DNA of 64,000 bases from PNON01 sp964387025 (GCA_964387025.1 CAYLUZ010000001.1:186001-250000); one strand, 5' to 3'; counted from the stretch's first letter, positions 49,819-59,697 are shown. Numbers and translations: made by a program. The notes: generated from the letters alone by a model not told the origin.

Positions 49819-51179
49819 AATGCTTCCTCAACAGCAATTTTTCGGCGCGATTCCAATTCTTCAACAATGTGCGCATGGCTTTCGCGGTTCAGCGGATAAA
49901 ATATGGCAAACAGTATCCCGCCGATGAGCAGCAAAGCAGGGATGGGACCGATCGCCAGGCGGATACCCAGCATGGCAGATGGCGGTTGGATGGCTGAGTT
50001 AGGTTGGTACCCGGTGGCTTGCAGTACCAGCAGCACCAGAGGGATGGCGATGGAGGAAGCCATTTTGTTGGAAAGCATGACCAGGCTGTAGAACATGCCT
50101 TCATGCCTTTTACCGGTATGGTATTCATCCCATTCCACAGCGTCAGGGATGATCGACCACGGCAGTACATGAGCAGCGCTGACCCCGATGCCAGCCAGTA
50201 TGCACAGCGTTAAGATCAGTGATATGGGCGTCCCGGAATTCAACGTGATCAAAAGAATTTGAACCACTGCCCAGAATGCGATCCCAACCCCATAAGCGAC
50301 ACGTTTGTTCCATTTGTGCGATACCCATTCCCAGAACGGCAGGACGAGCATGGCGGAAACGAAAATGGAAGCCATAATGAGATCGCTTTGTGGTTCGCGG
50401 ATGACAATATACTTTATGAAATAGAGCAGTGACACCTGCAGGATATCGATCGATACCCAGGTTAACAGGAAGATCCCTGCACTGAACACAAATGGCCGGT
50501 TCTTAAAGGCAGCCTTTATCGATTCGAGGATTTTTGGCTGTGATTGCTCAGTATACTCCTTGCGTTCACGGGTGAAAAAGAAAACGAATAGGAGCGGGAT
50601 GGCGCTAACGAAACCGAAAATGGCTCCCATTTTTTCAACATTACTGGAATTGACTGGTGTTAAACTACCGATGATCATCATTGGCAGGGTGAAGGCAACC
50701 AGGCTGCCGAGGATGGAAAAGAACATGCGGTAGGTAGTGAGTGATGTGCGTTCATCATAATCGGAGGTCAACTCGGGGGTCAGGGCAAAATACGGCATAT
50801 ATGCGAAAGTAGCGGCAGATTCAAACAACACATATGCCACCGCGTAATAGACTGCCAGCATCACCGGGTTTTCGAAAGGCGGCCGCATCCACATGAGTAT
50901 GAAAAATAGGGCGAATGGCAGTGCACCAAAAAGCAGGAATGGCCTCCGCCTTCCCCAGCGTGACCGGGTTCGGTCCGAAAGGTGACCAATCAGGGGATCG
51001 TTCACATAATCCCATGTCCTGCCGATAAAGATGGCTATTGCAGCCGTGCCTGGGGAGATCCCGATCACATCGGTCAGGAAAATGGCAAAATATACGGCGA
51101 TGATGGTGGATGTAAGGCTGAATCCAGAATCACCAAAACCGTAGATAAGCTTTGTGATAGTAGGTAGGCGTTTTCGCAT
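49815..51179 (-). CDS. GPH-family (MelB-like) sugar:cation symporter
   Basis: The start KLIYGFGDSGFSLTSTIIAV and GISPGTAAIAIFIGRTWDYV with DPLIGHLSDRTRSRWGRRRP match the glycoside-pentoside-hexuronide family of the MFS, with the Asp that couples to a cation in helix 2. Twelve transmembrane helices are expected in 454 residues. It should import a sugar or glycoside, which is not predictable. It overlaps the GNAT gene by ATGA; no glycosidase is adjacent. Confidence 0.88.
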   Translation of the reverse strand: MRKRLPTITKLIYGFGDSGFSLTSTIIAVYFAIFLTDVIGISPGTAAIAIFIGRTWDYVNDPLIGHLSDRTRSRWGRRRPFLLFGALPFALFFILMWMRPPFENPVMLAVYYAVAYVLFESAATFAYMPYFALTPELTSDYDERTSLTTYRMFFSILGSLVAFTLPMMIIGSLTPVNSSNVEKMGAIFGFVSAIPLLFVFFFTRERKEYTEQSQPKILESIKAAFKNRPFVFSAGIFLLTWVSIDILQVSLLYFIKYIVIREPQSDLIMASIFVSAMLVLPFWEWVSHKWNKRVAYGVGIAFWAVVQILLITLNSGTPISLILTLCILAGIGVSAAHVLPWSIIPDAVEWDEYHTGKRHEGMFYSLVMLSNKMASSIAIPLVLLVLQATGYQPNSAIQPPSAMLGIRLAIGPIPALLLIGGILFAIFYPLNRESHAHIVEELESRRKIAVEEAL

Positions 51180-51301
51180 GCAGGTTTCCTCGTTGAGGTG
51201 AAGGGATTATTCTGGATTATTAAACACCAGAATCGGGAAACAGTTAGTTTTTGAACTTTTATAAATGGTATGAATGAGCTGACCAACCATCTGCTTTTAC
51301 T

Positions 51302-52219
51302 TTATGAAAACCCTACCTTCTCTCTGACGCTGTTCTGAATTAAGAACTCTCGAATTGCAGGTAATGTTTCCTCCCGATGGGTCACGCAGGTAAAGTGGCC
51401 TCCGTCTTCCATTTTTAGGAATTGCGCATCTGGGACCGTGCTTGCGGTAAACTCTCCCATGCTTATGGGCATGATCGGGTCATTCACGGCATGAATCACC
51501 AGGGTTGGAGCTGTGATATGCTCTAATGGATATACCGGAAAATTTGATAATTGCTGCATATCATTGATCAAACCGTCCCGCCTCGGGGTGGATGGATAGG
51601 TGGTGTGGTAGAGAGCATCCAGCAGACGCATTTTTTCGAGATCAGGTTTGATCTTAGTGAGTAAAGAGCGGCTTACTCCATTTCCTTGAAAAACTGCGTT
51701 CGGAGCAATGGAATATAGCAGCCAGGGGAGAAAGTCTGATTGCAGCATGAGGGGATATATTGCGCGCAAGAATGGCGATAGCGAAGGAAAAGAGCGGCTG
51801 ACAGCTGAGATCAAGATCAACCCGCGGCAGCGCTCCGAATGGCGCAGTGCAAACTGCAAAGCAGATGCTCCCCCGCCTGATAGCCCGATAATAATAGTGG
51901 AATCAACATTGAAAGTATCAAGTAATGCTGCATAGGTGTCGGCTTGCGTTTCTGGTGATGGATTGGGTGGTACTGGCGATCGTAAATACCCGAAACGCGA
52001 TGGAGCAATATAGTGGAATTGTCCCCCGATTAGATTTGCCAGCCAGAGTCCCATGTCGTAACCGCCCCCGCTGCCGTGGGATATCAATACAGCACCCCCT
52101 TGACCGGTGACCACAGCTTCAATCACACCTATGGATGTATTGATCAACTGGCTTCCTGCCAGCAGGTGGCTGCGGGCGATTCGGTTCTCTTCTTTATACC
52201 TGGAAATGAACGAAAACAT
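51302..52219 (-). CDS. Alpha/beta hydrolase
   Basis: The catalytic triad is visible: nucleophile elbow GLSGGGAS, Asp in VIHAVNDPIMPI and His in DGGHFTCVTH. An oxyanion-type LISHGSGGGYDMGLW precedes. The 305-residue cytoplasmic enzyme would cut an ester or similar bond; substrate unknown. It is monocistronic, divergent from the HsmA-like gene. Confidence 0.85.
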   Translation of the reverse strand: MFSFISRYKEENRIARSHLLAGSQLINTSIGVIEAVVTGQGGAVLISHGSGGGYDMGLWLANLIGGQFHYIAPSRFGYLRSPVPPNPSPETQADTYAALLDTFNVDSTIIIGLSGGGASALQFALRHSERCRGLILISAVSRSFPSLSPFLRAIYPLMLQSDFLPWLLYSIAPNAVFQGNGVSRSLLTKIKPDLEKMRLLDALYHTTYPSTPRRDGLINDMQQLSNFPVYPLEHITAPTLVIHAVNDPIMPISMGEFTASTVPDAQFLKMEDGGHFTCVTHREETLPAIREFLIQNSVREKVGFS

Positions 52220-52357
52220 GTTGTTTTCTCCGTGAATTTGCAGCGAAGCAGATCAATATTTGTTCAGAGCGATTCAAAACACAGAGGGGATAAGGCCTCC
52301 GCACTCCTCAATTCGATTTGCACTATAATTGTACAATTCTTTTCCTCCGGAGCCTGC

Positions 52358-52723
52358 ATGAACCCGCTTGCCAGCACCATCATCACCTCAGCATTGGTTT
52401 TCTACTCCATCGGCGTATGGGGCGAGCGCCTCATTGGCCGCCTCAAATGGTGGAACTTTGCCTTCTTTGTTCTCGGCCTTATCTGCGACACAGTCGGTAC
52501 CGGCATGATGTTCGAATATGTAGGCGGTATGGCCTTTGACGTCCACGGCATATCCGGACTCATCGCAATATTACTCATGCTAATCCATGCCGTCTGGGCT
52601 TTGGTAGTTTTGCTCAAGAAGGACGAAAATGCCATCCGTAATTTCCACAAGTTCAGCATATTTGTCTGGCTTATCTGGTTGATCCCCTATTTCAGCCCGA
52701 TGTTCTTTGCCATAGCATATTGA
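52358..52723 (+). CDS. HsmA family membrane protein (TIGR03987-like)
   Basis: Start at ATG 52358 with GGAG seven bases upstream. The 121-residue protein has four transmembrane helices and the family's conserved block FDVHGISGLIAILLMLIHAVW, with KFSIFVWLIWLIPYFSPMF at the end. The function of the family is not known. TATAAT at 52324-52329 is a likely -10 box with a 28-base leader. Confidence 0.82.
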   Translation: MNPLASTIITSALVFYSIGVWGERLIGRLKWWNFAFFVLGLICDTVGTGMMFEYVGGMAFDVHGISGLIAILLMLIHAVWALVVLLKKDENAIRNFHKFSIFVWLIWLIPYFSPMFFAIAY

Positions 52724-52947
52724 TCGGGTGATGACCGGAAATCCCTGACAAGAATGCCTTTTTTGTCAGAATATACAATATTTCTATAATTTTTGCACTC
52801 CGCCTCGATCGTAACCCTCCTTTGTTACCCCTTCTCTTTTATATTTTTTGCAACGAAATATGATATTTTCACGTATTTCTTGTGAGTTTTGTATTTTCCT
52901 CTTCCTCATATAATAAATTGTTGAATCTACTCAAAAAAGGATAGCTC

Positions 52948-53763
52948 ATGAAAATCGGTTATGTCATTCTCCTCATTCTTGTTGTGATCGTTGTTGCGGC
53001 CTGGTTAGGCTTGCAGGTCAAGCCCAAGCCATTTGCATTCCCTGCTTTAAAAGAAGGCAACGTTTCAACCATTCCCCTGCCAACCGGGCTACCTGCACCG
53101 GTAGACAAGTTCTACCGGACCGTTTATGGAGACCAGATTCCAGTCATCGAAACGGTGGTGATCACCGGCCGCGGGCGGATCAAGCCATTCGGAATCTGGC
53201 TGCCAGCCCGTTATGTCTTTGTCCATAATACCGGGAAAGACTACCGCCACTACTTCGAAGCCACCTTCTTTGGTCTTCCGTTGCTCAAGGTCAACGAGGG
53301 GATCATTGACGGCAAAAGCTTCTTCGAAAGCCCGATGGGAACGTATGTGGATGACCCGAACACTAACCAGGGAGCAAATCTGGCAGTATGGGCGGAAGCC
53401 GGCTGGTTCCCGTCCATCTGGGTCACCGACCCGCGCGTCCGCTGGCAGGCCGTGGATGACACCACCGCGCTGTTGTTCGTCCCTTACGGTAATGAGACCG
53501 AGAACTTTGTCGTCCGATTCAACCCCCTGACCGGCTTGGTTGACTCTATGGAAGCCATGCGCTACCGCGAAGCCGGTGAAGGGAAACACAAAATCTTGTG
53601 GATCACCCGCAATGTGGGCGATTCAATGTTCCCCGGCACAAAGATCAACAGCGAGGGATCGGCTACCTGGCTCGACCAGGGCACACCCTGGGCATATTTT
53701 ACACTCGAGGAAATGAAATATAACGTGAATTCTGAGGAATACATCAAGCAGCGTGGTTATTAA
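52948..53763 (+). CDS. DUF6544-like membrane-anchored protein
   Basis: One N-terminal transmembrane helix (IGYVILLILVVIVVAAWLGL) is followed by a 240-residue domain with conserved-looking GRIKPFGIWLPARYVFVH and FFESPMGTYVDDPNTNQG and RVRWQAVDDTTALLFVPYGN. I think this is DUF6544, which has no known function, but the match is by memory of its pattern. AAGGA is just upstream of the ATG. It ends at a terminator (53771). Confidence 0.65.
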   Translation: MKIGYVILLILVVIVVAAWLGLQVKPKPFAFPALKEGNVSTIPLPTGLPAPVDKFYRTVYGDQIPVIETVVITGRGRIKPFGIWLPARYVFVHNTGKDYRHYFEATFFGLPLLKVNEGIIDGKSFFESPMGTYVDDPNTNQGANLAVWAEAGWFPSIWVTDPRVRWQAVDDTTALLFVPYGNETENFVVRFNPLTGLVDSMEAMRYREAGEGKHKILWITRNVGDSMFPGTKINSEGSATWLDQGTPWAYFTLEEMKYNVNSEEYIKQRGY

Positions 53764-53770
53764 TAAAGTT

Positions 53771-53805
53771 ATCCCTAAAGGTTTTAGAATCCTTTGGGGA
53801 TTTTC
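53771..53805 (+). terminator. Rho-independent terminator
   Basis: Near-perfect 11-bp stem (ATCCCTAAAGG with CCTTTGGGGAT; one pair is G-U) followed by TTTTCTT, eight bases after the DUF6544-like gene. The same hairpin flanks YwbE at 58164-58196. Confidence 0.7.
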
Positions 53806-53862
53806 TTCCCTGACGATCACCTGCACCCGGCGAAATTTGCCGCCCATAAGCATAAACAAAGG
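53798..53862 (-). pseudogene. Decayed remnant of a YwbE-like gene
   Basis: Read on the minus strand, this encodes MLMGGKFRRVQVIVREENP, which matches the intact YwbE end at 58188-58394 (MLVGGKVGRVQAIVNNENP). The stop is lost and the N-terminal two-thirds are absent. The linked hairpin is also shared, so this looks like a copy of the YwbE 3' end plus terminator rather than convergence. Confidence 0.65.
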
Positions 53863-54073
53863 CTTGACAACAATTATTACAGAATATATACTCATTGAAT
53901 ATTTGGGGAGTAGCTTTCCCATTTGGGAATGGGTTATCGTCAAGACGGATTAGAAAACCCCGGTAACCTGTATGCGAAGAGCATTTGCGAGACCAATACA
54001 GTGTAATGTGTTGGTCTTTTTTACTTAAAATAGTCTTACAATGGAATTACTTTCAGTTCAGGAACGGTGGAAT

Positions 54074-56824
54074 ATGAATAACTGGTACTCAAAAGGTGTG
54101 GAGGAAATTCTTCGGGAAATCGGGGGCGATCTTCAAAAAGGGCTTTCCTCTGAGGAGGCTGTCAAACTACAAGAACAATACGGCCTCAATGAGCTGGTGG
54201 ATCGTGGTACGAAGAGTCCCTGGAAAATTCTATGGGAGCAGTTGACCGGCACCATGGTCGTAATTCTGCTTATTTCTGCGGTCATCACCTTCTTCTTAAA
54301 AGAGTATACAGATGCCATCGCCATCCTGGTGATCGTTATTCTGAACACCATATTGGGTTTCAGCCAGGAATACCGTGCCGAACAGGCAATGGCAGCTCTC
54401 AAAAAGATGGCGGTGCCAAAAGTAAGGGTCCGGAGGGACGGCAGGGTAACCGAGGTACGTGCCCAGGAGTTGGTCCCCGGTGACATCATCTTCCTGGAAG
54501 CTGGAAACTCGGTGCCGGCAGATGGCAGCCTGGTGGAAAACGCCAATCTCCGTGTTCAGGAGTCTGTTCTGACAGGCGAATCCGAACCCGTGGAAAAGCG
54601 GCTGGAAATTATCGAAAAAGAAAATCCTTCCTTGGGTGACCAGCATAATCGTCTGTTCATGGGAACCCTGGCAACTTTTGGACGTGGAACTGTCGTAGTA
54701 ACAGAGACAGGTATGAATACTGAGCTGGGAAAGATCGCCGAGCTGATCCAATCAGTGGGAAATGAACCCACCCCGCTGCAAAAAAGGTTGGATCAGTTGG
54801 GGAAAATGCTGGCAGTTGTGGCTCTGGTCATCGTTGCTGTTGTTTTTGGATTGGGGCTGCTGCGGGGGGAAGACCTTCGCACCATGTTCCTGATCGGAAT
54901 CAGTATGGCGGTGGCCGCAGTACCGGAAGGCCTGCCTGCAGTGGTAACAATTGCATTAGCCCTGGGCGCTCAAAGGATGCTGAAACGCAATGCGCTGATC
55001 CGCAAATTACCCGCTGTGGAAACACTGGGATCGGTCACGACGATCTGCTCTGATAAAACCGGTACACTCACCGAAAACCGCATGACGGTTACTTTGGTGG
55101 ATGTCGCAAGTAACAGATTCGATCTCCAGGAAAGCTTGCAGGATTACAGTCCCAGTGTGAGTACATCAGAATCCACAGCACCGGTGATTGACCAGAATAA
55201 TGCGGTTGCTATTATGCTGGCCGGTGGCGCTCTTTGCAATGACGCTATTCTTGAACAAACAGAGCAGGGCTTTTCCTCTGTCGGCGACCCGACGGAAGGC
55301 GCACTTGTTGTGGCTGCTGTAAGGGCAGGGTTGTGGAAGGAAAATCTGGAAAAAGCTCTTCCGCGTGTTTCCGAACTGCCATTTGATTCAGACCGCAAAC
55401 GGATGACCACAGTGCATCAGATAGAGGCAATAGACCAGCTCCCCCCTGCATTGAAAGGTTTGATCACTTCCCCTGAATTTCATGAAAACGCAAAATTCAT
55501 TGCCATAACAAAAGGTGCTGTTGATGGTCTGCTGGATATATCTGACCGGGTATGGACTGAAAATAAGATCGTCAAGCTTGATTCAGCCTGGAAGAACCGC
55601 ATCCAGGACGCCAATGATGACCTGGCATTGAAAGGTATGCGTGTGCTGGGAGTGGCTTTCAAGTATTGCTCAGAACAGGAAAGCCGGGAAGCATGCGCAC
55701 CTCTCGAACAGAATCTTGTATTTGTTGGCATGTTCGCCATGATCGACCCCGCCCGGCCTGAAGTAAAAGATGCGGTGGCTGTTGCTAGGAAAGCCGGGGT
55801 CAGACCCATCATGATCACAGGCGACCATCCATTGACTGCTTTGTTCATCGCAAAAGAACTGGGTATTGCCGAAAACGATGAAGTTATCACCGGCGCAGAA
55901 CTGGCAAAGCTGGATATGGCTGCGCTGAAAGAGCGCGTGAAAACCACTTCAGTTTTTGCGCGGGTTTCGCCGGAACATAAATTGAATATTGTTCAAGCAT
56001 TGCAGGAACTGGGTGGAATTATTGCCATGACCGGTGACGGGGTGAATGATGCACCTGCCCTTAAAAAAGCTGATATCGGCGTAGCCATGGGCATCACCGG
56101 AACAGACGTCTCAAAGGAAGCAGCCGACATGGTATTGCTGGATGATAACTTTGCCACGATCGTTGCAGCCGTCGAAGAAGGCCGCCGCATTTACGAAAAC
56201 ATCCGCAAATTCATCAAATACATACTTCCATCCAACTTCGGGGAGATCATTGTGATGCTGGTCGGACCGTTCGTGGGGTTGGGGCTCCCGCTCCTGCCAT
56301 TACAGATCCTTTGGGTGAACCTGGTTACAGACGGCCTTCCCGGTCTGGCTCTTACCCAGGAACCGGCAGAACCGGATACCATGCGCAGGCCTCCGCGCAG
56401 CCCGAAAGAGAAGATCTTCAGCCGCGGGTTGGGAGTGGATGTCCTGTGGATCGGTGTCTTGCTGGGTGCTGTTTCCCTCCTGGTGGGTTTATGGGCATTC
56501 AACTATAACCACCTGTTTGCCTGGCAGACGATGGTCTTTACCACTTTAACCATGTCTCAAATGGGCAACGCACTGGCAACCCGCTCCGAAAGCCAAACCC
56601 TCTGGGAAATTGGTATTCTTACCAATAAATCCCTGTTCGGGGCTGTATTGCTGACTTTCGTCCTGCAAATGGCAGTCATCTATGTGCCCTTCCTGCAGGG
56701 AATTTTCAATACCTCAGCTCTTTCACTGCTGGAACTCGCGATCAGCCTTGGTGCAGGTGTAATAGTCCTGGTAGTCATTGATGCTGTCAAGCTTCTCAAA
56801 AGGAAATACCGATCTGCGAAATAG
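54074..56824 (+). CDS. Cation-translocating P-type ATPase (PII, Ca2+-type)
   Basis: The phosphorylation motif DKTGT is at nucleotides 55052-55066, with the N-terminal actuator TGES block, PEGLP in helix 4 and the hinge TGDGVNDAPALKKADIG. The PEGLP and a C-terminal set of helices match PIIA Ca2+-ATPases of the SERCA/PMR1 kind; Mn2+ is the alternative. Start chosen at 54074 (MNNWYSKGVEEILREIGGDL), in line with family N-termini, with GGTGG upstream; ATG 54041 would add 11 residues. About 916 residues, full length. Confidence 0.9.
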   Translation: MNNWYSKGVEEILREIGGDLQKGLSSEEAVKLQEQYGLNELVDRGTKSPWKILWEQLTGTMVVILLISAVITFFLKEYTDAIAILVIVILNTILGFSQEYRAEQAMAALKKMAVPKVRVRRDGRVTEVRAQELVPGDIIFLEAGNSVPADGSLVENANLRVQESVLTGESEPVEKRLEIIEKENPSLGDQHNRLFMGTLATFGRGTVVVTETGMNTELGKIAELIQSVGNEPTPLQKRLDQLGKMLAVVALVIVAVVFGLGLLRGEDLRTMFLIGISMAVAAVPEGLPAVVTIALALGAQRMLKRNALIRKLPAVETLGSVTTICSDKTGTLTENRMTVTLVDVASNRFDLQESLQDYSPSVSTSESTAPVIDQNNAVAIMLAGGALCNDAILEQTEQGFSSVGDPTEGALVVAAVRAGLWKENLEKALPRVSELPFDSDRKRMTTVHQIEAIDQLPPALKGLITSPEFHENAKFIAITKGAVDGLLDISDRVWTENKIVKLDSAWKNRIQDANDDLALKGMRVLGVAFKYCSEQESREACAPLEQNLVFVGMFAMIDPARPEVKDAVAVARKAGVRPIMITGDHPLTALFIAKELGIAENDEVITGAELAKLDMAALKERVKTTSVFARVSPEHKLNIVQALQELGGIIAMTGDGVNDAPALKKADIGVAMGITGTDVSKEAADMVLLDDNFATIVAAVEEGRRIYENIRKFIKYILPSNFGEIIVMLVGPFVGLGLPLLPLQILWVNLVTDGLPGLALTQEPAEPDTMRRPPRSPKEKIFSRGLGVDVLWIGVLLGAVSLLVGLWAFNYNHLFAWQTMVFTTLTMSQMGNALATRSESQTLWEIGILTNKSLFGAVLLTFVLQMAVIYVPFLQGIFNTSALSLLELAISLGAGVIVLVVIDAVKLLKRKYRSAK

Positions 56825-56886
56825 CACCTGATTGGAAAATCGCTATTAATTAAGGAATATGGATTAATATATTTCATGCTGTTGAG

Positions 56887-56940
56887 GTCGACCGGTCATA
56901 GGGGTCGACCTTTGTGTCGACCCAAAATATATATGTCGAC
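56887..56940. repeat. Four GTCGAC direct/palindromic repeats
   Basis: GTCGAC occurs at 56887-56892, 56904-56909, 56916-56921 and 56935-56940, each within a G/C-flanked GGTCGACC-type context. It lies between the P-type ATPase and the following hydrolase gene. It may form hairpins or be an operator array; no function is known. Confidence 0.4.
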
Positions 56941-56985
56941 CCGGAACCGGGCATATAATTAACCAACAGGTTATAAGGTGGATAA

Positions 56986-58134
56986 ATGACAAACAATAAT
57001 CCTAACCGGCTTCCAAAGAGATCAATCGTGCGAAGGGTGGTACGTATGTTGTGGATCATTCCAGCAGTTTTAGTGGCTCTACTATTGATTCTCGTGGCTG
57101 TACTGCTGATAAACAGCCCGGGAAAACCGCAGCCATACCTGGATGAGAACGGAAAACCGCTGGCGGGCAGCATTTCTGAGAAGGTTTTTGTCAATATCAA
57201 CGGGGTCAGACAGGGGATGTTCATCAAAGGTAAGGATAGTACACATCCTGTGCTGTTGTACCTGCATGGCGGCATGCCGGATTACTTCCTGACTCAGAAA
57301 TACCCCACCGGTCTTGAAGATATTTTTACCGTCGTCTGGTGGGAACAGCGTGGATCAGGTATCTCTTTCAGCGATAATATCCCGCCCGGGACGATGAACC
57401 TGGAGCAGATGGTCTCAGACACGCTGGAGGTGACCAATTACCTGCGCGACCGCTTCCACCAGGATAAGATCTACCTGATGGGGCATTCAGGGGGCACCTT
57501 CGTTGGCATCCAGGCAGCTGCAAGGGCGCCGGAGTTATACCATGCCTATATAGGAGTGGCTCAAATGTCAAACCAGCTCTTGTCTGAAAAGCTGGCGTAC
57601 GACTATATGCTCAAACAGTTCAAAAAGAACGGCAATATAAAAATGGCACAGGCACTTGAAGCTGCCCCGGTCACCCTGGAGGGTGGAATTACGGATGCCT
57701 ACCGTGCAGTCCGGGACACAGCCATGCACAGCCTGGGAGTTGGCACGACCCGTGACATGAATTCGGTGATCACCGGCATTTTTTTACCATCGTGGATGAG
57801 CCGCGATTACACCCTGATGGAAAAGGTCAATATGTGGCGCGGCAAATCCCGCGCCGGTATCACAGTAATGGGGGATACTATATTCAGCACCGATCTGTCC
57901 AAAGTAGTGCCAAAACTGGATATCCCAGTCTATTTCTTTGAGGGCATCTACGATTACACCTGTTCCTACACCCTGGCAAAAGAGTATTTTGAGGTGCTGC
58001 AAGCGCCGGTGAAAGGTTTTTATACATTCGAGCAGTCTGCTCACAGCCCGCTGTTTGAAGAACCCGAAAAAATGCAGAAGATTTTGTGGGAAGACATCCT
58101 GGCTGGAAGGAACAATCTGGCTGATTTGAAATAA
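56986..58134 (+). CDS. Alpha/beta hydrolase with N-terminal membrane anchor
   Basis: A transmembrane helix at about residues 18-40 is followed by a hydrolase domain with the elbow GHSGGTFVG, an oxyanion loop LYLHGGMPDYF, Asp in the FFEGIYDYTC region and His in EQSAHSPLFEEP. Length 382. The Trp-rich WWEQRGSGIS segment is like prolyl-aminopeptidase-type hydrolases, but the substrate is unknown. It is followed by a bidirectional terminator. Confidence 0.85.
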   Translation: MTNNNPNRLPKRSIVRRVVRMLWIIPAVLVALLLILVAVLLINSPGKPQPYLDENGKPLAGSISEKVFVNINGVRQGMFIKGKDSTHPVLLYLHGGMPDYFLTQKYPTGLEDIFTVVWWEQRGSGISFSDNIPPGTMNLEQMVSDTLEVTNYLRDRFHQDKIYLMGHSGGTFVGIQAAARAPELYHAYIGVAQMSNQLLSEKLAYDYMLKQFKKNGNIKMAQALEAAPVTLEGGITDAYRAVRDTAMHSLGVGTTRDMNSVITGIFLPSWMSRDYTLMEKVNMWRGKSRAGITVMGDTIFSTDLSKVVPKLDIPVYFFEGIYDYTCSYTLAKEYFEVLQAPVKGFYTFEQSAHSPLFEEPEKMQKILWEDILAGRNNLADLK

Positions 58135-58163
58135 TACGTTGGGGCGGTTCACCGGTTAGAAAT

Positions 58164-58196
58164 AATCCCTAAAGGTTTCCAAAACCTTTAGGGATT
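58164..58196. terminator. Bidirectional terminator
   Basis: A perfect 15-bp stem (58164-58178 with 58182-58196) and three-base loop, T-rich on both sides. It ends the hydrolase gene on the plus strand and overlaps the last codons of YwbE on the minus strand. Confidence 0.75.
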
Positions 58197-58394
58197 TTCA
58201 TTATTAACGATCGCCTGCACCCGGCCGACCTTGCCTCCCACCAGCATCACCTTGATGCCGTGCGGATGGGTGGGGCTGCTGGTTAAAAGCCGCAACACCA
58301 CGCCTTCGGTTAATTGACCTGAGGATTGGTTCTGTTTTTCCACGATCATCACCCGCAGCCCGGGCTGGATCTCTCTGCGAACAGGTATAGCCAT
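58188..58394 (-). CDS. ywbE: YwbE family protein
   Basis: The 68-residue protein starts MAIPVRREIQPGLRVMIVEK and contains LTEGVVLRLLTSSPTHPHGI and VMLVGGKVGRVQAIV, matching Bacillus YwbE (DUF2196). A role is not known. The start at ATG 58394 is favoured by family length; a TTG 24 bases upstream is in frame. A decayed second copy of its 3' end lies at 53798-53862. Confidence 0.88.
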   Translation of the reverse strand: MAIPVRREIQPGLRVMIVEKQNQSSGQLTEGVVLRLLTSSPTHPHGIKVMLVGGKVGRVQAIVNNENP

Positions 58395-58540
58395 GGCTTT
58401 ATTTGTTCCTGGAGACAATTGTAATCCGTTTATTGAAACTCTGTTCGAGCCGTGGTCCTAATCGTGTGCGGGTTTTACAGTTCACCTCGATCTTATCCAC
58501 CTACCTCAGCATCTGGATGGGCTTGATGCCGGCTGTCCAG

Positions 58541-59572
58541 CTATTCCGTTTTAAGCGCCGCCAGGAACCCGTCGATCGCCTTTTCCCCCGTGGCCCAGGA
58601 TGTCACCAGGCGCACGGCAGAATGTTCGCTGTCGACCTTGTTCCAGACATAAAAAAGATAGGATTCGTTCAGCTTCCTGATCACCGCATTGGGGAAGATG
58701 GGGAAGATCTGGTTGGTGGGGGAATCGCTCTGGAAACCGTATCCCAACGCTGAGATCCCGGCAGCCAGTTTTGATGCCATTGTGTTGGCATTGCGCGCCA
58801 GGTCAAAGAACAGGTCATCCCTGAATAACTCCAAAAACTGGATGCCCAGCACACGTCCCTTGGACAACAACCCGCCCCGCTGTTTAATGAAATAGCGGAA
58901 ATCGGGCTTTAGCCGGGGATGGTTGATCACCAGTGCTTCACCTAGCAGCGCGCCGTTCTTGGTGCCGCCGATGTAAAACGCATCCACAAGGGCGGATAAT
59001 TCTTTTATGTCCAGGTCGGCGGAGGTGGAGGTCAACGCCGAGCCCAGCCTTGCGCCGTCCAGATAAAGATACAGGTTCAGCTTTTTGCAAGTTGCAGAGA
59101 TATCCCTCAATTCTTTGGCAGAATAAATAGTGCCGATCTCGGTGGAATGGGAGATGTAGACCACCCGCGGGTGGACCATGTGTTCATCGGTGCCGTGCAG
59201 GTTGACCACATCCTCGATCTCTGCCACAGTGATCTTGCCGTTCTGTCCCTTGACGCCGTGGATCTTGTGCCCGGTGGCCTCGATGGAGCCGGTTTCATGG
59301 ACGAGGATATGCCCCGAATCGACTGCGATGACCGATTCGTATGATCTGAGGCAGGAGGATAACAAAATGAGATTGGCCTGCGTTCCGCCGGACACAAAAT
59401 GAACGTCTGCATCGGGGCTGGCGACTGCCTGGCGGATTAGCTGCGCTGCCGCCAGGCAATAACGGTCTTCTCCGTATCCAGGCTGTTGCTCAAAGTTGGT
59501 TTTTGTGAGGGCTTCCAGTATGCGGGGGTGTGCACCTTCCGAATAATCATTTTGAAAACTGTATTGGATCAT
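58541..59572 (-). CDS. ltaE: Low-specificity L-threonine aldolase (PLP-dependent)
   Basis: PLP-binding residues fit: Lys205 in YIGGTKNGALLGE, Asp172 in LDGARLG and the SGGTQANLI block that holds the phosphate. The first segment FQNDYSEGAHPRILEAL is typical. It cleaves threonine or allo-threonine into glycine and acetaldehyde, feeding glycine and one-carbon metabolism. Length 343, full. Confidence 0.88.
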   Translation of the reverse strand: MIQYSFQNDYSEGAHPRILEALTKTNFEQQPGYGEDRYCLAAAQLIRQAVASPDADVHFVSGGTQANLILLSSCLRSYESVIAVDSGHILVHETGSIEATGHKIHGVKGQNGKITVAEIEDVVNLHGTDEHMVHPRVVYISHSTEIGTIYSAKELRDISATCKKLNLYLYLDGARLGSALTSTSADLDIKELSALVDAFYIGGTKNGALLGEALVINHPRLKPDFRYFIKQRGGLLSKGRVLGIQFLELFRDDLFFDLARNANTMASKLAAGISALGYGFQSDSPTNQIFPIFPNAVIRKLNESYLFYVWNKVDSEHSAVRLVTSWATGEKAIDGFLAALKTE

Positions 59573-59644
59573 GGTTTCCTTCTTCTGCGGCTGATTTTGA
59601 ACGGGATGAATGTTCTTATTATACTATTTGGCTTCCCACCCAAA

Positions 59645-59674
59645 CCTCCCCCAAATTCCTGAATTTGGGGGAGG
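59645..59674. repeat. Palindromic repeat, type A
   Basis: Perfect 14-bp arms (starting CCTCCCCCAAATTC) around two bases. It is a hairpin-type dispersed repeat, near the end of the gap opposite ltaE. Confidence 0.65.
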
Positions 59675-59697
59675 TAGGAGGGGGCTGGTGTCCCTTT

